A stretch of DNA of 64,000 bases from Myotis daubentonii (GCF_963259705.1 NC_081849.1:51494093-51558092), one strand, 5' to 3'; positions 12,401 through 27,700 are shown, counted from the first letter of the stretch. Made by a program: numbers and translations. Notes: a model not told the origin generated them from the sequence alone.

Positions 12401-15400
12401 AGAAACCATCTGCCTCTGACTCTTCTTCCCTACTGGGGGCTGTACTAGCTGTCTTGTAGCCAGGAGGCAATGATCTCTCAGATGGTGAAGAGGATGCAGC
12501 ATAAACTTCAAAGAGCCTGCCTGGCTGCTGGAGAACCTCACTAAGCTACTGATTCCACCCTGGACTACCTACCTTCAAACATTCTGTGTACTCAACAAAA
12601 AGAATGCTTATGATTCAAGTCACTGTTAGTCAAGATGCCTGTTACTAGAAGCCAGAGCATCTTCAGTGAATGCTGTCTACCACGTAGCAGGCCAGGCATC
12701 GAAGTCAGTCCTTATAGAACGAATGAAAGCATCAAGCTCATACCACGCACCAGCGAGGAACCGGAGTCCCAGAGAGCTGACCTCAGAATCGGGTGATTGT
12801 TAGAGTTTCTGAGGCTTTGCATTTGAGTGGGTTGAATTTAAAAGTACCTTCTGCTCATCCTTTTGAGTACAAGTCAGTCTGGCAGATAAATCAACTTCAA
12901 TTTCCCACTTTCAAATTCAAGGTTTCACTTATTTGTCTATATCGATCAAATTTTCTGGAGCAGCTATGTAATTGCCATTGTTATTTTGACATGTTCTTGG
13001 CCATGAAATTTCTCTCTATCTAATATCAGACTAAAACTTATCCCTCAACTTGAAGTTATTCTCTTAATCTTAAAGTTTGATTTAGCTGCTAGAGAAGATT
13101 CTGTTTCCTAAGGAATCCAAATTTTCACTTCAAAGAACCTTTTCCTTACAATTTCATGTGCTGTCCACTCAAGTTGGAATCTCCTTGCAATTATACTGCA
13201 TATGGTGACTCTCCATTACTCAGTAAATGAACACCAACTACTTCTATATGGAGGGTAACAAAATAAATACAGAAATGTTTAAGACATAGTCCCTCAACTC
13301 AAAGGACTAGTTTGAAAGGTAAACATACTAATAAAATGATAATGATAGTAGTAATAATAAGCCCTAAGTTCCCTTATTCTATTTCTATACTACTTAGTAC
13401 CTGCCTATATGTTTGATCTAAAACAAATGTTTCCTCTGGCTATGCACAAGGCATCAGTTCAGTTGTTACCTTGAAATGTGTAAATCAGGAGAATCAAGAG
13501 AAGTAACTGTCTTACTATTGAGCCCAAGATCCCCTTTTAGTCTTAGTCAACTACCAATAGCAACAGAAATTTCTTAATATTGCTTTTTGGGGAAAATTAT
13601 GAGGATCTGAAGCTTACAAAGGGATTGTTTTCCCTTACCTGAACACAGACAACCCCATAGCAACATATATTCACATTTCCTCTCACCAGTCACATGGTAG
13701 CTGTTTATTACGTGTAGACTCGATTGATATTCATCAGGAGCTAGCATTTCAACATAGGACCTGCAGACCAGTATTTCCCTACAATGAAAACCAGTATTTA
13801 CCTTTTCATACTTCCCTTTTCCCTTTCCTACAAAGATTCCTGAGGTGCTTAAAAAAAAAAAAGTGGTCCTGATTGTAAAGTACCATAGCTGGGTGAGGCA
13901 GAGCAAGAAGAGGAGAGTTGGCATTCTACTCGGAATGATTTTCTGGGAATCTGCCCTCGTAAGACACCGGGCTTGATTCCTTTTCTGCTATTATTCTTAT
14001 CCCAAACCTCACCAAAGACATGCATGCGCGCGAGCACACGCGCGCGCACACACACACACACACAGATTGAATGCCCCAAGAATGACTTATACTTTCTCTA
14101 CTTCACTTTCTTTTACCATCGGAGGCATGTAGAAGAGGACTGGGTAAAAGTTGTGGCCCCAGAGGGGCCGTTTCTCGTGACCTCCATATGAGCGTGAATG
14201 TGTGTGAGCATGTGTAGGGGCATCACAGAAGTTAGGTAGACCACTTCGGTCCTCCTCAGAAATTAAGGACCTCTATATTGTGGACCTCAAGATTGAAGGA
14301 AGCCAATGATTAATTAAATCAGCTATTTCCAAGCACTGTCCTGATACTTTATATACACTATTTCATTTAATCTTCTAACAACCCTAGGAAATAGGTATTT
14401 TTCCACATTATGGTATAGGAATATAATTTCCACTTTTTAATCTATTTTTTCAGCATGTAAGAAATCACAGGGAAAACTGTAGCTTTGGAGTCATTCACTG
14501 CAGTTGAATCCTAGGTCTATAATTTACTAACAGTTCGAGTTTTCATAAGATCCTCATTTGCAAAATGAGGATAACTATATCTTCCTTACAGGGTTATTGA
14601 GAGGATGCAAGATATTGTCTGTAAGACATCTAAGTCATGACCGTCACATGGTAGCTGTTTAATATGTGTAGACTCAATTGTTATTCATCAGGCTTTCCTT
14701 GCGCACCAAACTGATGCCAAGTACCGGTTACAGAATTACAGACATGCATCAGATCGCACCTGCACTTTTCAGACACTTACAATCTGGCTGGACAGAAAAA
14801 TGAACATAAAAAAAGATACATGCATGTAAATTAGATATAATAAAGATACTAACAGAGCATGTGCGACTCCAAGGCAGAAATGTTTAATTCTGCCTTAAGG
14901 AAGTAAGACAATTTCATTTGGTAGAGGTGATATGTGCTCTGAACAAAGAAGTAGGAATCATATCTTATCTGGTAGGAAAGAGGGAGCAAAAGTTCAGGAA
15001 AAGGAAAGCATATGAGACATAAAATGATTTGAAATGTTCTGGGGGCAGTAAACAGTTCTGTGGACTCAAGAGGAGAGGAATGAGGTAATATAAGGGTCAC
15101 TGTCTGGAGCCATGCTGCCCACTAAAAACACACAGTGGGCCACACATGTGATTTTGAATTTTCTAGAAGCCACATTAAGAAAGTAATACTATATTTTACT
15201 AAACCCAACCTTTCAATAGATATAGATATAGATATAGATATAGATATAGATATAGATATAGATATAGATATAGATATAGGTATAGGTATAGGTATAGGTA
15301 TAGATATAGATATAGATATAGATATAGATATAGATATAGATATAGATATAAATATAAATATAGATATAGATTAGATATAGATATATAGATATGTGGCTAA

Positions 15401-18400
15401 GCGACTGTTATGGTCAAATGAACAGAACGACTGGTCACTATGATGTGCACTGACCATCAGGGGGCAGACACTCAATGCAAGAGCTGCCCCTGGTGGTCAG
15501 TGCCTTTCCACAGGGAGAGCGCCACTCAGCCAGAAGTCGGGCTCACGGCTGGCAAGTGCAGTGGCGGTGGTGGGAGCCTCTCCCACCTCAGTGGCAGTGC
15601 TAAGGAGCAGCGAGCAGGCAGACAGTAAGGAGCAAGGGGTCCTGGACTGTGAGAGGGATGTCTGCCTGCCAGCTTAGGCCCGATCCCTGCAGGGAACGGG
15701 CCTAAGCTGGCAGGCAGCCATCCCCTGAGGGGTCCCAGACTGCAAGAGGGATGCAGGCCAGGCTGAGGGACACCCCCCCTCTAGTGCATGAATTTCATGC
15801 ACAGGGCCTCTAGTAATCAATATTTTAAAAATATTAATTTAAAAATTCTTTTATTTTATTGTTTAAAGTATTAAAAATAGTAGTACATATGTCTCCATTT
15901 TTTTCCCCATTGACCTTCCCCCAGCATACCCTACCCCCCGGAACATGCCCTCTCCCCCCCCCCCAATGTCTTGCGTCCATTGGTTATACTTATATGCATG
16001 CATACAGGTCCTTCAGTTTATCTCTTAACTCCCCCCCCCCATCCTCCCAGCATTCCTGCTGTAGTTTGACAGTCTGTTTGATGCTTCTCTGCCTCTGTAT
16101 CTATTTTTGTTCATCAGTTTATAATGTTCTTTATTATCCATAAATGAGTGAGATCGTAAGGTATTTTTCTTTCACTAACTGGCTTATTTCACTTTTATTT
16201 TTCATTATTATTAATGCTATGTCTTTGAAATCCGATATGTATTTAACACTTATGGCACATCCTAATTTGCTTGAGCCACATTTCAAGTGCCCAGTAGCCA
16301 TGTATCACCATTGTATTGGACAACACAAGGTTAGAGTGATCAAAGAGGCTGGAGGTTCAGGTCAGAACCATGGAGAGTACCAACATTTAGGTGATGTGGG
16401 AGTGGAAGCACAGTGTAAAGGAAGTCAGGGAAAAGAGAATTTTAAAATGAACTCATATTTCCAAAAACTAATTCATAATCTTCCACTTGCAGATCTTATA
16501 ATCTCCCAGCATTCTTTGTCTCAGGAAAGGGTACCCCAATCCCTGCAGGGGTCAAGCTAGAACCTAAGAGCACCTCGCTCTCCCTTATCCACTGTATGCA
16601 ATGCATCACCAGTGCCTATCAATATGCCTCCTAAGTCTCTCTCAAATCCATCCACCTCTTTCATTCTCTATCATAGTTCTACAGTCTACCCCAAATTAAT
16701 AACATCTTTTGCTCAGATTACAACTAATCCCTTAGTACTCTCCATGTGTCCATTTCAGCACACTCCAATTTCTTCCTCCTCCCCCACATTGCTGCCAGAG
16801 CAATCTTTTCATGTTCATTTTCATTTTCATTTTCATCTGAGTAAAACCCTTCAAAGCCTTTCTCTTCCCTCTTGGGGTAAAGACAGCGCTCCTTACAAGG
16901 CTTGTGAACCCCTGTACAGTATGTACCTGTGGCCTTTCCAGTCCCATCTGTTATTAGTGGATTCATCACATGCCACCCCAGCAGCACGGACCTTGGTAGT
17001 TCCTTGTACTTGCAGCGTTCCTTTCTGCCACGGCATCTTTGCACGCACTATTTTGTCTACCTGCGATGTTCTTACCTCTGCATTTTCCTAGTCAATCCTT
17101 ATTCGTCCTTCAGCTCTTATCTTAAGCAGTATAGTTTCAGAGAAGGCTTCTCTGATTGGGTGAAATCCCTATGATAGCAATGGTACTGATAGCACCATTT
17201 CCCTCTTTTTACTGAGCACTCTTTATAATGGCAACTTTGCATTTAGTTAATATGTCTCCCCCTACACTGTGGGGAGGACATCATGTGATCTTGCTCAGTT
17301 TCATATTTTCAGTGCTCAGCCAGTTGATATCATTCCCTCAACCATCCATGCAGCATTTACTGAGCAGCAGCTAGGGATCGGGTGCTGTACTAGCTGCGGG
17401 AGGTGAACAAAACAGGGAAGCTGGTCTAGGCTGGGGAGCTGGGAGACTGGAAATGCTCCTCTGGAGTTGCCCTTAGTTTACTCAGGTTTCAACCATAGCG
17501 ATATCAAGTACCTTTTAAGCAGTTTCTCTTTCATACTTATCAGAGACAATTCATATTTTTTTCAGCTAATGAAATTCTAATAGGTGGCCTAAGCTGGATG
17601 GATAGTCCAGCTAGAGAAACCCAACACTCCTATTTCCTGGCACTGACTCTAACCAACATTCTTTCTTTTCCTAAGATAATAAATAATGAATGGTTGCCCA
17701 AAACTCTTGGACATTTTTGAAAATAGAACTTCACCATTTTTTGAATAATACAATTATGAACAATTTAATCAGATCTTGACCTTTTCTTAACATTACAAGG
17801 ATGTTTTAGCAACTGCTTTCCATTATTTCCAAGCTTTGTGTAGCACCAACTTTAATATTTTAAGTATTGGGACAAATATTCTCATAGTTTCCAACTGGAA
17901 CAAAATGATGGATGAGCATTTTGCAAGTGCAAAATGGTTCAAGTATGGCCAAGATACACCCTTAGCTAAAACTCATGGACATGATGGATCTATACAAAGA
18001 CTTGGGGAAAAGTCAAGAAAGGTCCTTTTTTTGGAAAGAAGGAAAAGCGGGGTAGGAAACTAATATTTATCAAATACTTTCTAAATCAAGCTCTATTTTT
18101 AGTCACTAATTTCTCTTGTTTGAGAGAAAGCATTATGTAGAATACATATCAAGCTAGACTTATTCTGCATTAATAATAAAAGTGGTCTTCAAAGTTCTTA
18201 ACTGCTGAGTAATTACTGACAACATATATGGTGCTTACTATGTAACAAGTGCTACCCTAAGTGCTTCACATATTTTAACTCATATAAGCCACAAAACAAC
18301 TTTCAGAGCTAGGTACTATTATTAACCCATTACATGGATGAGAAAACTGAGGCATGGGGCAGAACAGTAACTGGCCCAAGTCACAGAGCTAATACAACAG

Positions 18401-21400
18401 CAGGCTGAATTTGAACCCCAGCAGTCTGGTTTTAGAGCCAGTTCTCTAACCACCATGCAAACTGCCCCTTGGGACTTTTCAATTCTTAAAGTATTTAAAA
18501 ATTCATCTTATCAAAGACTAAATTCATGTCTTTGTTATAGGAAGAAAAACACAAAAGTCAGATAGTTTCAATCCATCCACAGTTGAAGATCCATCCTATG
18601 AAGACAAAGGATCTTGAAATACAGTATAAGCCAAGAGGAAATACACTTTTATACAAGCTGACTCACATGTAATTTCAGGAACACTCTATGTTTACCTGGA
18701 TCAGTGTTGTCACTGAATTAGTGGTAAAGGTAATGTAAATTATAACTGGCAATACTGTGATCACACAATATAATTCCTACATATATAAACTGATTATTAA
18801 CCACCTATACTGAGTTTGGAACCACCATTATTCAAATCTCTAATTGCAGTCTTTTTTAAATACCTTCTACTAAGAGAAAAGACCACAGTTCATACACTCC
18901 ACCTACTTATCGCCTCCAAAGAAGAAAAAACTTCATAATAACAAAGAATTGGTGAATAATATAATTGCAACTATACTATTGCACCAGATTTTAGTAACGC
19001 ATAACTCATTTTCTTTAATACCATTAGGTTAAACCATGTGAAAATGACAACATTCAACCACATTTAGTCTACAAAAATGGCAATTCATATGGTTCGATTT
19101 CATTGGAAAGTCTACTTTATCACACAAAAAGTCTAAGGCATTGTGTATAATTTTCCCTAAAAGGAAGAAGCAAGCAGTCAACAACCCATCGAGAGAACTT
19201 CTAAGAATCACAGGTCTGGTGGCCACTATTTGGACTTCTCCAGAACAAAATAAGTAGCTGGAAAATATTCGAGTGTGCCCTCTCCATAAATCAGAGAACA
19301 AAAAATCAATTTATGAGGAGATGGGTTCGTATGACAGTGTAATATGCTTCTTAAAAACTTGCCTTGGAGACTGGGGACAAGGGGAGACAAGGAGAATTAT
19401 TGTTTAAAGGATACAAAGTTTATGTTGGGATGATGGAAAAGTTTTGGGTTTACACAGTGGTGATGTATTTAATACCACTGAATGTACACTTACAAATTGT
19501 TAAAATGATAAATATTATGTATATTGTACCTTATCCTTGGAATAACCTTAATTTTCCCTGTTGCAGTGTTACTATTGCAACTTACTTGAATTCATGAAGG
19601 ACACTGATTTTATTCATTTTTAAAATTCCGACATCTCTCTGGATGTTGCAGTAGCTGATTCTATTTCACATTAGTGCCAGCTTGACTGGGCACATGGGAT
19701 AGATCAGCACCTTTGTGGGAACTATTGACAGCATTTTGGTTTCTCTATCTGTCAGAGTTTTCACCTTAGCGGTCTCTGCATACACTCCTGCACACACATT
19801 CCCACACAATATAGGCCGTCTGCTGAGAACCACATGCATCAGAGATTTGGGAATGAAAATCAGCTACCTTGAAGCCATTGGCTGGCATCCCACATGTTCT
19901 GGCAGCCACCTCACGTTGTCACTGTCAGTTGTCTCATGTCAAGTGAGTTAACAAGCTAATTGAGAGTCCTGATGTGCAGATGTGCATGTAGGACAAAGCC
20001 CTTTCCACAAGAATCACTGGATTACTTATCCTTTCCTTTTAATTATAGGGCCCAGGGCAGAAATAGCATTTAGACTTGGCCATCTCTGAAGGAAAAACAT
20101 TCACAGAGTTTGGCAGCTTGGTTCTGATTCTTCATTAAACAGATATCTATCATTGAAATGGTAAAAGGGATTCTTCCTGTGGCAATGCTCTACACTGAGC
20201 CGTCACAGCCTTGTTCAAAGTTGTTAGCCTGAACCAGAGGGCCCATTATTGTTTTTGGATAACTGGAAAGCTGACATGTTCCAGTTCCTTGCACTTAAAA
20301 CATTTTACATGAAGCCAAGAATACAGTCACTCAGTTAGGAGAGCTATGGACTTAAAAAGAAAGTTTTCTGTTTGATTTATTATTCTGTACAGCACTAGGA
20401 ATTGTTGACATCCACATATGTTTCAACTGATTTACTTCCCATGGAGTTATAAGGGATTATAACTTGTTGCAAATCATGATTTTTTAGTGGTTGAAAGCAA
20501 CATCATAATGTTAGGAAATTGTTAGGTTTTTGAGTTGTATGAGAACTGAAATAAGGAGAAGGTTTAAAATTCTTCACAGTTGTTCATATTTGCGGCATTG
20601 AACTACTTCCAAACCACAATTGAAATATTAGTTATGTTTAGTAGGTTGACCTATAAATCTACTAAGCTAACTTTGAGTCAAATCATATATTTAAATAATT
20701 ACCAAAACAACAATATACTTTTAAAACTATTAGATCTTCATTAATTATTTTTCTGTTCTTAAATATTGACATTGTGCTCTAATGAAAATATTGTTTTATA
20801 AAAAAACAATCTAGGTTGTATATATGAACTATAAAATAAAATTAAGTTCCAAGTCCTCATGCTACTCTGAATGGAAAGTGGAAGTATAAATAACAGATTA
20901 TTTAATGCTCAAGATACTTTTGATGGTTTATGTCAACCACTGTTCCATTTGTCTTTATTCTCCAAATATTTCAGAAGAATGGCCAAAATTCCTTGCTACT
21001 GCACCCTTCTCTCTGATTCCTTCCACAATCCATCATCATCTTCAATCTCTCTATTGAAACTGCTCTCTTGAAGGTTTCTAATAACCTCAAAATTGACAAA
21101 CTAATTGACTCCTTCGGCTCTTGCCTGTTTGACCTGCCTTCAGTATGCTACTGTTGACAACTCATTCCACTGAAAGCCTTTCACTCATTCAGTCAATGAA
21201 TACTTATTTTTTGCTTATCTTAAATGTGTGTAAGTATGCATATATTTTTTTTACCTCTGTGCTCCTGACCTAACACTGGATCTTCTGCTTTAGCTTTTTC
21301 TTTACAAGAGATCTGGGCCCACACATATCTGTCTGATTCTCCTGTCAATGGTTTATATCTGACAGAAGGCTGGCAATGTTTAAAGGTATAACACATGGAA

Positions 21401-21677
21401 GCTCAAAGAAAACTTGATTAGCATACTGCCGGCTATCAAAATTATCTGCATGCATTCCTAAAGGTTGATGAGTAGCCCTCTTTTTATTTATTTTTCACTT
21501 TTTAGATGCAAACTTTTCAAATATATTTTTTAATTTATTTTTCCCCATCACCATTTATTCTCTCTATGCCCCTCTTCCACTTCCCCCCTTCCCCAATCAC
21601 CACACTATTGTCCATGAGTTCTCTCTCTCTTTCTTCTTTTTGATCAATCCCTCCAGTATCGCCAACAACACCCCCCC

Positions 21678-21723
<46 letters not shown>

Positions 21724-24700
21724 AGAGCTGTCTGCCTGCTCTCTGAGTAAGCCAGTCAGAGAAAGACAAGTACCATATGATTCACTCATATTTGGCATTT
21801 AATGAACAAACTGAACTACCAAGCAAAATAGCCTTCTTTTTTACAATGACCTCTTTTCATAGAGTATTTTGAAGGAAATAGGGTGTTGTATAGGGATGTT
21901 TACTAGGCTTACGGTTTTAATTTTAGAATCTGTATATTTAGCTATTACTTAACTTCATAAAAATACCAGCTACTTGAAACATATCTCCAGTGCTTGGGAA
22001 CCACCAAATATGGGATGAAAACAATGGCAACTGGGCAGAGTGGATAAGGAGGAGGGGGGTGTCTAAGAATCATGGTGTGGTGCAGAACTTTGGTGTGTTC
22101 TGGGTGCCTACTTTGCCCTCATCACTCCTCTTGAAGCATAGGTTCTGTTTTTTCATTAATACTAGGCCCTTTGTTCATTTTTGATGGATGATGGATGTCT
22201 GATTCACTGGAGATTATTTACCCTGACCATATCCACTTCATTCAATTGGACCAGATGGGTGACATTTCTTTATGGGTTTTCTTAACATCTCAGAAGTGAA
22301 GCTGAACGTAAGGTAAGACCAAGCTTCATACATGAAAGGACTTTGAGTTGCTTATGAGTATAGCACAAGAGGAAAACACTTAGGGGAAAGAAAACCCTGC
22401 AGGAAATATAGGGACATCCAAGAGTAAAACAATGGAAGAGGTTAGAAGAAGGGACGCAATTCATCTATTGAGATAAATTAATATATACTAGATCACGATA
22501 TGTTTAATTGTTTGGGCATTAACACTCAGTACTTTGTCTTGGGAAAATACATCGGGGATATTTCCTAGTGTCCTTTGTCCTTAGCACTGAAGCACTGGCA
22601 CTAGGAGACTCCAACACGTCACAACCTGTGTCCTGGTCAAGCCGCAGTGAGCTGTCCCTCCTTCAGGGGCACAAAGAGGGTCTTGGAAAGAGCAAATTTG
22701 CATGAGACTTGAGGAAAAAAAATACTCTTTTCAGAATTACCTCAGAAAAACACCAAGAAATGGCAAAAATTACTTAATGTGGGCTTGCACACCCACCATG
22801 CTCTTTTTACTTGTTCGAAACTAATGTTGGTGATTTGTTCTCTGATTGGAAAGGCCTGCCAGTCTTTCCAGTTATTAGAGGGCCCATTCCATGGCCGGAT
22901 GTGATTGCAACCCGAACCACCACTGCAGCCCTTGGAAGCAGGCACTCAGCTTTTACTGAGAAAGCACAGCTACACTCTCAGTCGCGTCCTAGGATAAGTT
23001 TCTTGGCATTTATAAGGAGAACATCCCATCCGTCTCTAGATGGATGGCATGTTCTCCTTGTGAATGCCACTGCGTGACCCTCATGCATGGGAGCCAGGCT
23101 GAGGTGCCCTTAGAGCCAAGGTTTCATTGTGAGGAATAGCAATGTTTTGTTGCTAAGGAAACAAGGGTATTCAGGGCAACATAGGAGCTACATTACATGT
23201 GGAAAATATTAATGACAGAAATGATTTGTGAAACAAGGCCAGAATCACTTTTTTAAAATTATTATTTATCACACGCTATTTTTTTCCCCTTTTGTTCTTT
23301 GGCCACCTTGACTGCAAACTCTCTGATGAAGAAAATCCAACCACGAGAGCAATAGAACAAGATTGTAGTTCCTGAGAGAGACCATTCATAAATTTAAAGG
23401 CACAGGCAGGCCCCATCTAGAAACTTTCAGGGAATATTCATAAATGTTGCAGATATAAAGGTATTTATTTTAATGTCTTGTAAGAAACCAAGTATTTGAA
23501 AGAGCACATTGCTGGGGGGGTTTTCCCCCACACAATTCTCTTCCTTTTTTTCCTGATAAATATTTTAACCAAGTAGGAAGGCACCCCTTAACAGACTGTT
23601 GTTTCCAGCCAGGGTACATTAGAACTGGACACACATGCATATTCCATACTGTCCAAAAGAAATGCATTGGCCTCAGGTTGACTATTCTGGAAATTGAGCA
23701 ATTTTCCTAAGGGGATAAATGTAATATGGTGGTTAAGAGCAGACTGGCTGGGTTTGAATCCTAACTCTGTCCCTTACTCACTGTGTAGACTTGGACCCGT
23801 TGCTTAAACTCTCTGTGCCTAATCTGTACCTAAACTCTCTTGCCTCAAAAGGTGGTATTATGTTAAATAAGAATTTAGAACTTATTTAACTGCCACCATA
23901 GAAAATAATCAGTAAATAAGTGCTATCTATTATTATAGGAGTTCTCAAATAAATAATCCTCTCTCTGCCCATTAGAAAATACAGAATTAATGGATTTTAT
24001 GGGGCTTTTTTTTTTTTGCAAAAATTGCAATAGCAATTTCTTAACATTTTGTAATAAAGCGGTAATGGATGAAATGTTACTGTAAAACATAACATTATTT
24101 TTAGATTGAGGATAAAATAGTTTAAGTCTGTAAGATTTAGAAGTACATTCTGGGATGGGAAATGAAACTATTCCCTGAAACCTGACTTTTAATACGATAC
24201 ACTCATACATGTATAAAATTTTAAAAATAACAAAATCAATGTGACATGCATCTCTGGTTGACAGGTCCAAAGAGAAGTGGAAATTAGTAATAACATCAAG
24301 AGACCACTACACTTGTGACCAGAAATATAGCTAGAAGGAAAGATATAACTCATCCTCACCTTATTTCCTGCTAACTTTGAACATGCTCTAGAAATTGCCA
24401 TCTTTTCAAGTGACAATGAACTGTGTTCACCTGGCAGTGAAATTTGTGATTAACATCAAAGTGGTAATTTTATGTTATATATCTTTTACCATAATTTAAA
24501 AAAAAATTTTAAGAGACACCCTTGGAAAATTGATAGTCTTCAAATACTTTGAAACAACACTCCTTCTATGACATTGTTGTGAAAGTCAAGCATGAAATGT
24601 TTTTATGTCAGAACTTTACAAGTTCTCCCAAATACTTGACTCTTTATTTATTTATTCTTTCAAAGAATTAATGCATGGTTGGGATGAAAAGCTAAATTTT

Positions 24701-27700
24701 GTTGAAATGAATTTATTTGAAAAGGAAAACCTAAGTAGTAATTGTAGGAGACACAACAAGATGTGATCAAATGGTCACCTTTTTATGGATTGCCACCAAC
24801 CATCTCCCAAAGCCACATGCCTGCTCCCAACCCACCACTTCCTCCCGGTGCCCCCCACAGCTGATGACCTGGCTCTGCCTCTGCCTCAGGCCAGCCATAT
24901 GATCTCCAGACTTTGCTTCCCATTTTCAAAAATGAAAACATTGGGCCAGTATGATCTCTAATATTCCTTGTGGCTCAAAAATTCTGTAATTCTATTACTG
25001 TTGCAAATTCTAGCCCTGACCCCTGATTTAAAACTTCTCACAAACATGTGAAAATTATCATCTTAGGTAAAAAAGAATCCTAGAAATAAGCATAAACTGT
25101 CAAAATATATGTTTTTCTTGCTGCCGGATTTTACCTACAGCCAAAGCAATTTTATAAAAACCTTCTACTCAATATTCCAAAGAACCATTTCTTTCCCCCA
25201 GAGAGAATTAATCATAGGCAAGGACTGGAGAAGACACTTCCCCTTGATGAAGTTTGATCACGCTCCTGCTGAGAAGCCCATTCTATTTTAATTTGCCAAT
25301 TAAAAGTGGCCTGGGGAATCACACACTGCCATTATCTCATTAAATCACTATACTTGTCACTCCCTTTCCTCTGAAAAAAAGAACACTCAAGTAGCTCAAC
25401 TACTCCCCACAACTTAAATTTAATAGTACTTTTAAAATATTGGTTTTATCTAGGGTCTGTTGGGGACTGCACCTTCTCTGTTATTACCGCCATAAATTCC
25501 ACGGATCTCCAGTCGCTAACTCAATTCCATTTATTGGGTACTTACTATATCCGTGAAATTTACTAAGCATTGAGAAGAATTAAAAAGGAACTAAAAGGCT
25601 TGCTTTCAGCAAATCAATGGCCTCGCTCATTAGAAAACAGAACCTTATAAAGAGTCTCTTAAAGATCCTTCTTATAGCATCTTTTGGTTGTTCTGCTTGG
25701 CTCTTATTCAACCCTTCCCTATCTATCGTGCCTGATTTTCTATGGAATGACATTACAAGCATGGTATGGCCCTGTTTAAAAAAAGCACCAAAAAAAAAGA
25801 AAAAAAGAAAAGCTTTATTTCTTTTGGTATAACAGCTGTAAAATCTCTTCCTTTATAAGCTGTATATTGAGTTGGAATTATATGTGCGAAGTAGCCATTT
25901 GAGTTGAATTACTTGTTACTGCTTATCAGTTTCTAATGAGCCATATAATAACTAAGTGGCAGAAGTAAAAAAGGAAACACTGCAAAGATTCTAATGGCTT
26001 ATTTTTAATAATGCTCCTTTGAATAATATAATAATAAATTATAAAACTATGTCAATGACTTCCTACGTGTACTTGAACATGATTCGGTGCATACACCTGC
26101 AGTTAGTTTGTATTTCCAAAGATACTTCCTCAAAGAGTGCATTGACTTCTGCCCAATAGAAACATGTATTACCACGGCCCGCTAGGAGAAAGACACTCTG
26201 CCTGTCTTTAACCCAGGAATAGCATTACCTTATTGCCTTGAAATCCTTTTGGGCCTGGGTCCCCTGGAGGTCCACTAATGCCCTGCTCCAAGATGAAAAC
26301 CAAGAATTAGTTCTGTGCACAAAAGGCCCATCAGGAATGAGTCATTGGTTCAGGTCCCTAGAGATCCCAGAGTTAGAATTCAGACTATAACTCAGTGAAG
26401 TTGTAATTACATGGAATTGAGAAATGGAACGAGGTGAAATTCTTCATGTCAAATAAGTATCTTCTAAAATAGTACTTCAGCTGAGAGCAAACATTTATTA
26501 ATGAGAGGTTGGTTTTCTAAACCTGTGTTTCCAACCTTATTCCTGACCTGGATCTCTTTTTTGAAAGATTTCAAATAAACAACTTTTTAAAAATATATCT
26601 AAGGCGTATATAACTGAGAGTTGCAACTTCCAATGACCCTGTGATAGCTAGAGTGACTATCCTACCCTGACACAATTCCAGGTTCAAACAAAGGAGCTGA
26701 TGGTTAGCTAGTTATTGGCTAGAAAATCTTGGGTAAAAGTATAATTTTCAATAGACTTTTTGAATACTGAAATTAACTCCTCACACACATACCCTCCCCC
26801 CATTATAACTGTAGATGAGGCAAGTTCACAGACTAGAAAAAAAATCAGCCATATTATTTTTTGAAATCTATATATGTCTAACCTAAATAAATGCCTTAAA
26901 GAATCATTGCATATTATTGAGCATCAACTACTTATAGTGGCAAAACAATACAAATACTTAATTTAGAGAAAATGCATAGCTCCTCCAATATATTATAGTA
27001 GCGCTGCAAAACAACAGTTACACTTTGTTTTTAACTACTTTGATTTTATCAGTCTTCCTAGATGCTAATTTTTAAACTTTTATCCCTTCAACTAGTCATT
27101 AAATAGATTCCCCTGCTGGTACCTATCTTTAGGGAGTCTGAATTGGTTAATAAAACATTAAGGTAGTGGTTTCCAAAACTTGGTGGCACATTGAAATCGC
27201 TTGGGGATCTTTAAAAATATTGAAGCCCAACTCCAATTCCATCTATTCTGATTGGATTGGTAGAGGGTGCAAGTGAGCAAAGGGATTTTAAAAAGCACCC
27301 TAGGTGACTCTAGTGTAGACTTAGATTTGGTATTAGCCTCCTTACCTGAGGTCCTCTGGGTCCTTTTGATCCATATGGCCCGGGGGATCCCTGTGGAATA
27401 AAATTGATGGTAAGTCACTCTAAATATTCATCTTCAAAGTGCAATGACTTTAGGTGGAAGAGAGGGAATATGTTCTCTGTAAGGGCCAGTCTTCCCTGGT
27501 TATCCAAACATTAAAACCAACATGTTCATTGTTAACGAAATAATCCTAATTAACAAGTCAAATGGAGGTCCCATTGTCCTTTAGCAAACAAACTCCATGA
27601 AAACATAATTTTAGATGTAAGTTCTTGGCCTATATATTGATATTTTTATTAAAGTAAATCATTTCTTAAGGTTCTTTAGAAAGCAGGAAGCTTGGTAGAA

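Larger units (their letters stand above)
11739..26228 (-). other. COL28A1 intron, 14.5 kb (largest in window)
   Basis: Contains MLT1, L2, MIR, hAT, Helitron and L1 insertions plus three microsatellites, listed separately, and a microRNA-like hairpin (23004-23069). Stretches at 12700-14030, 17440-18210, 18480-19360, 19690-20860, 21730-23000 and 24000-26228 are mostly unique. The block 19690-20360 is GC-balanced and repeat-free, and could be a conserved non-coding element. Confidence 0.85.

Noticed and set aside
15135..15374. 79-codon open frame of alternating Ile-Asp
   Set aside because: Direct translation of the (TAGATA)n microsatellite.
16144..17091. Open frames of 138 and 159 codons
   Set aside because: They run across L1, old hAT and L2 fragments. 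The residues change character at each repeat boundary.
21679..21723. Regular repeats that could suggest a CRISPR-like array
   Set aside because: Simple AC microsatellite. No spacer-repeat structure anywhere in the window, and the genome is mammalian.
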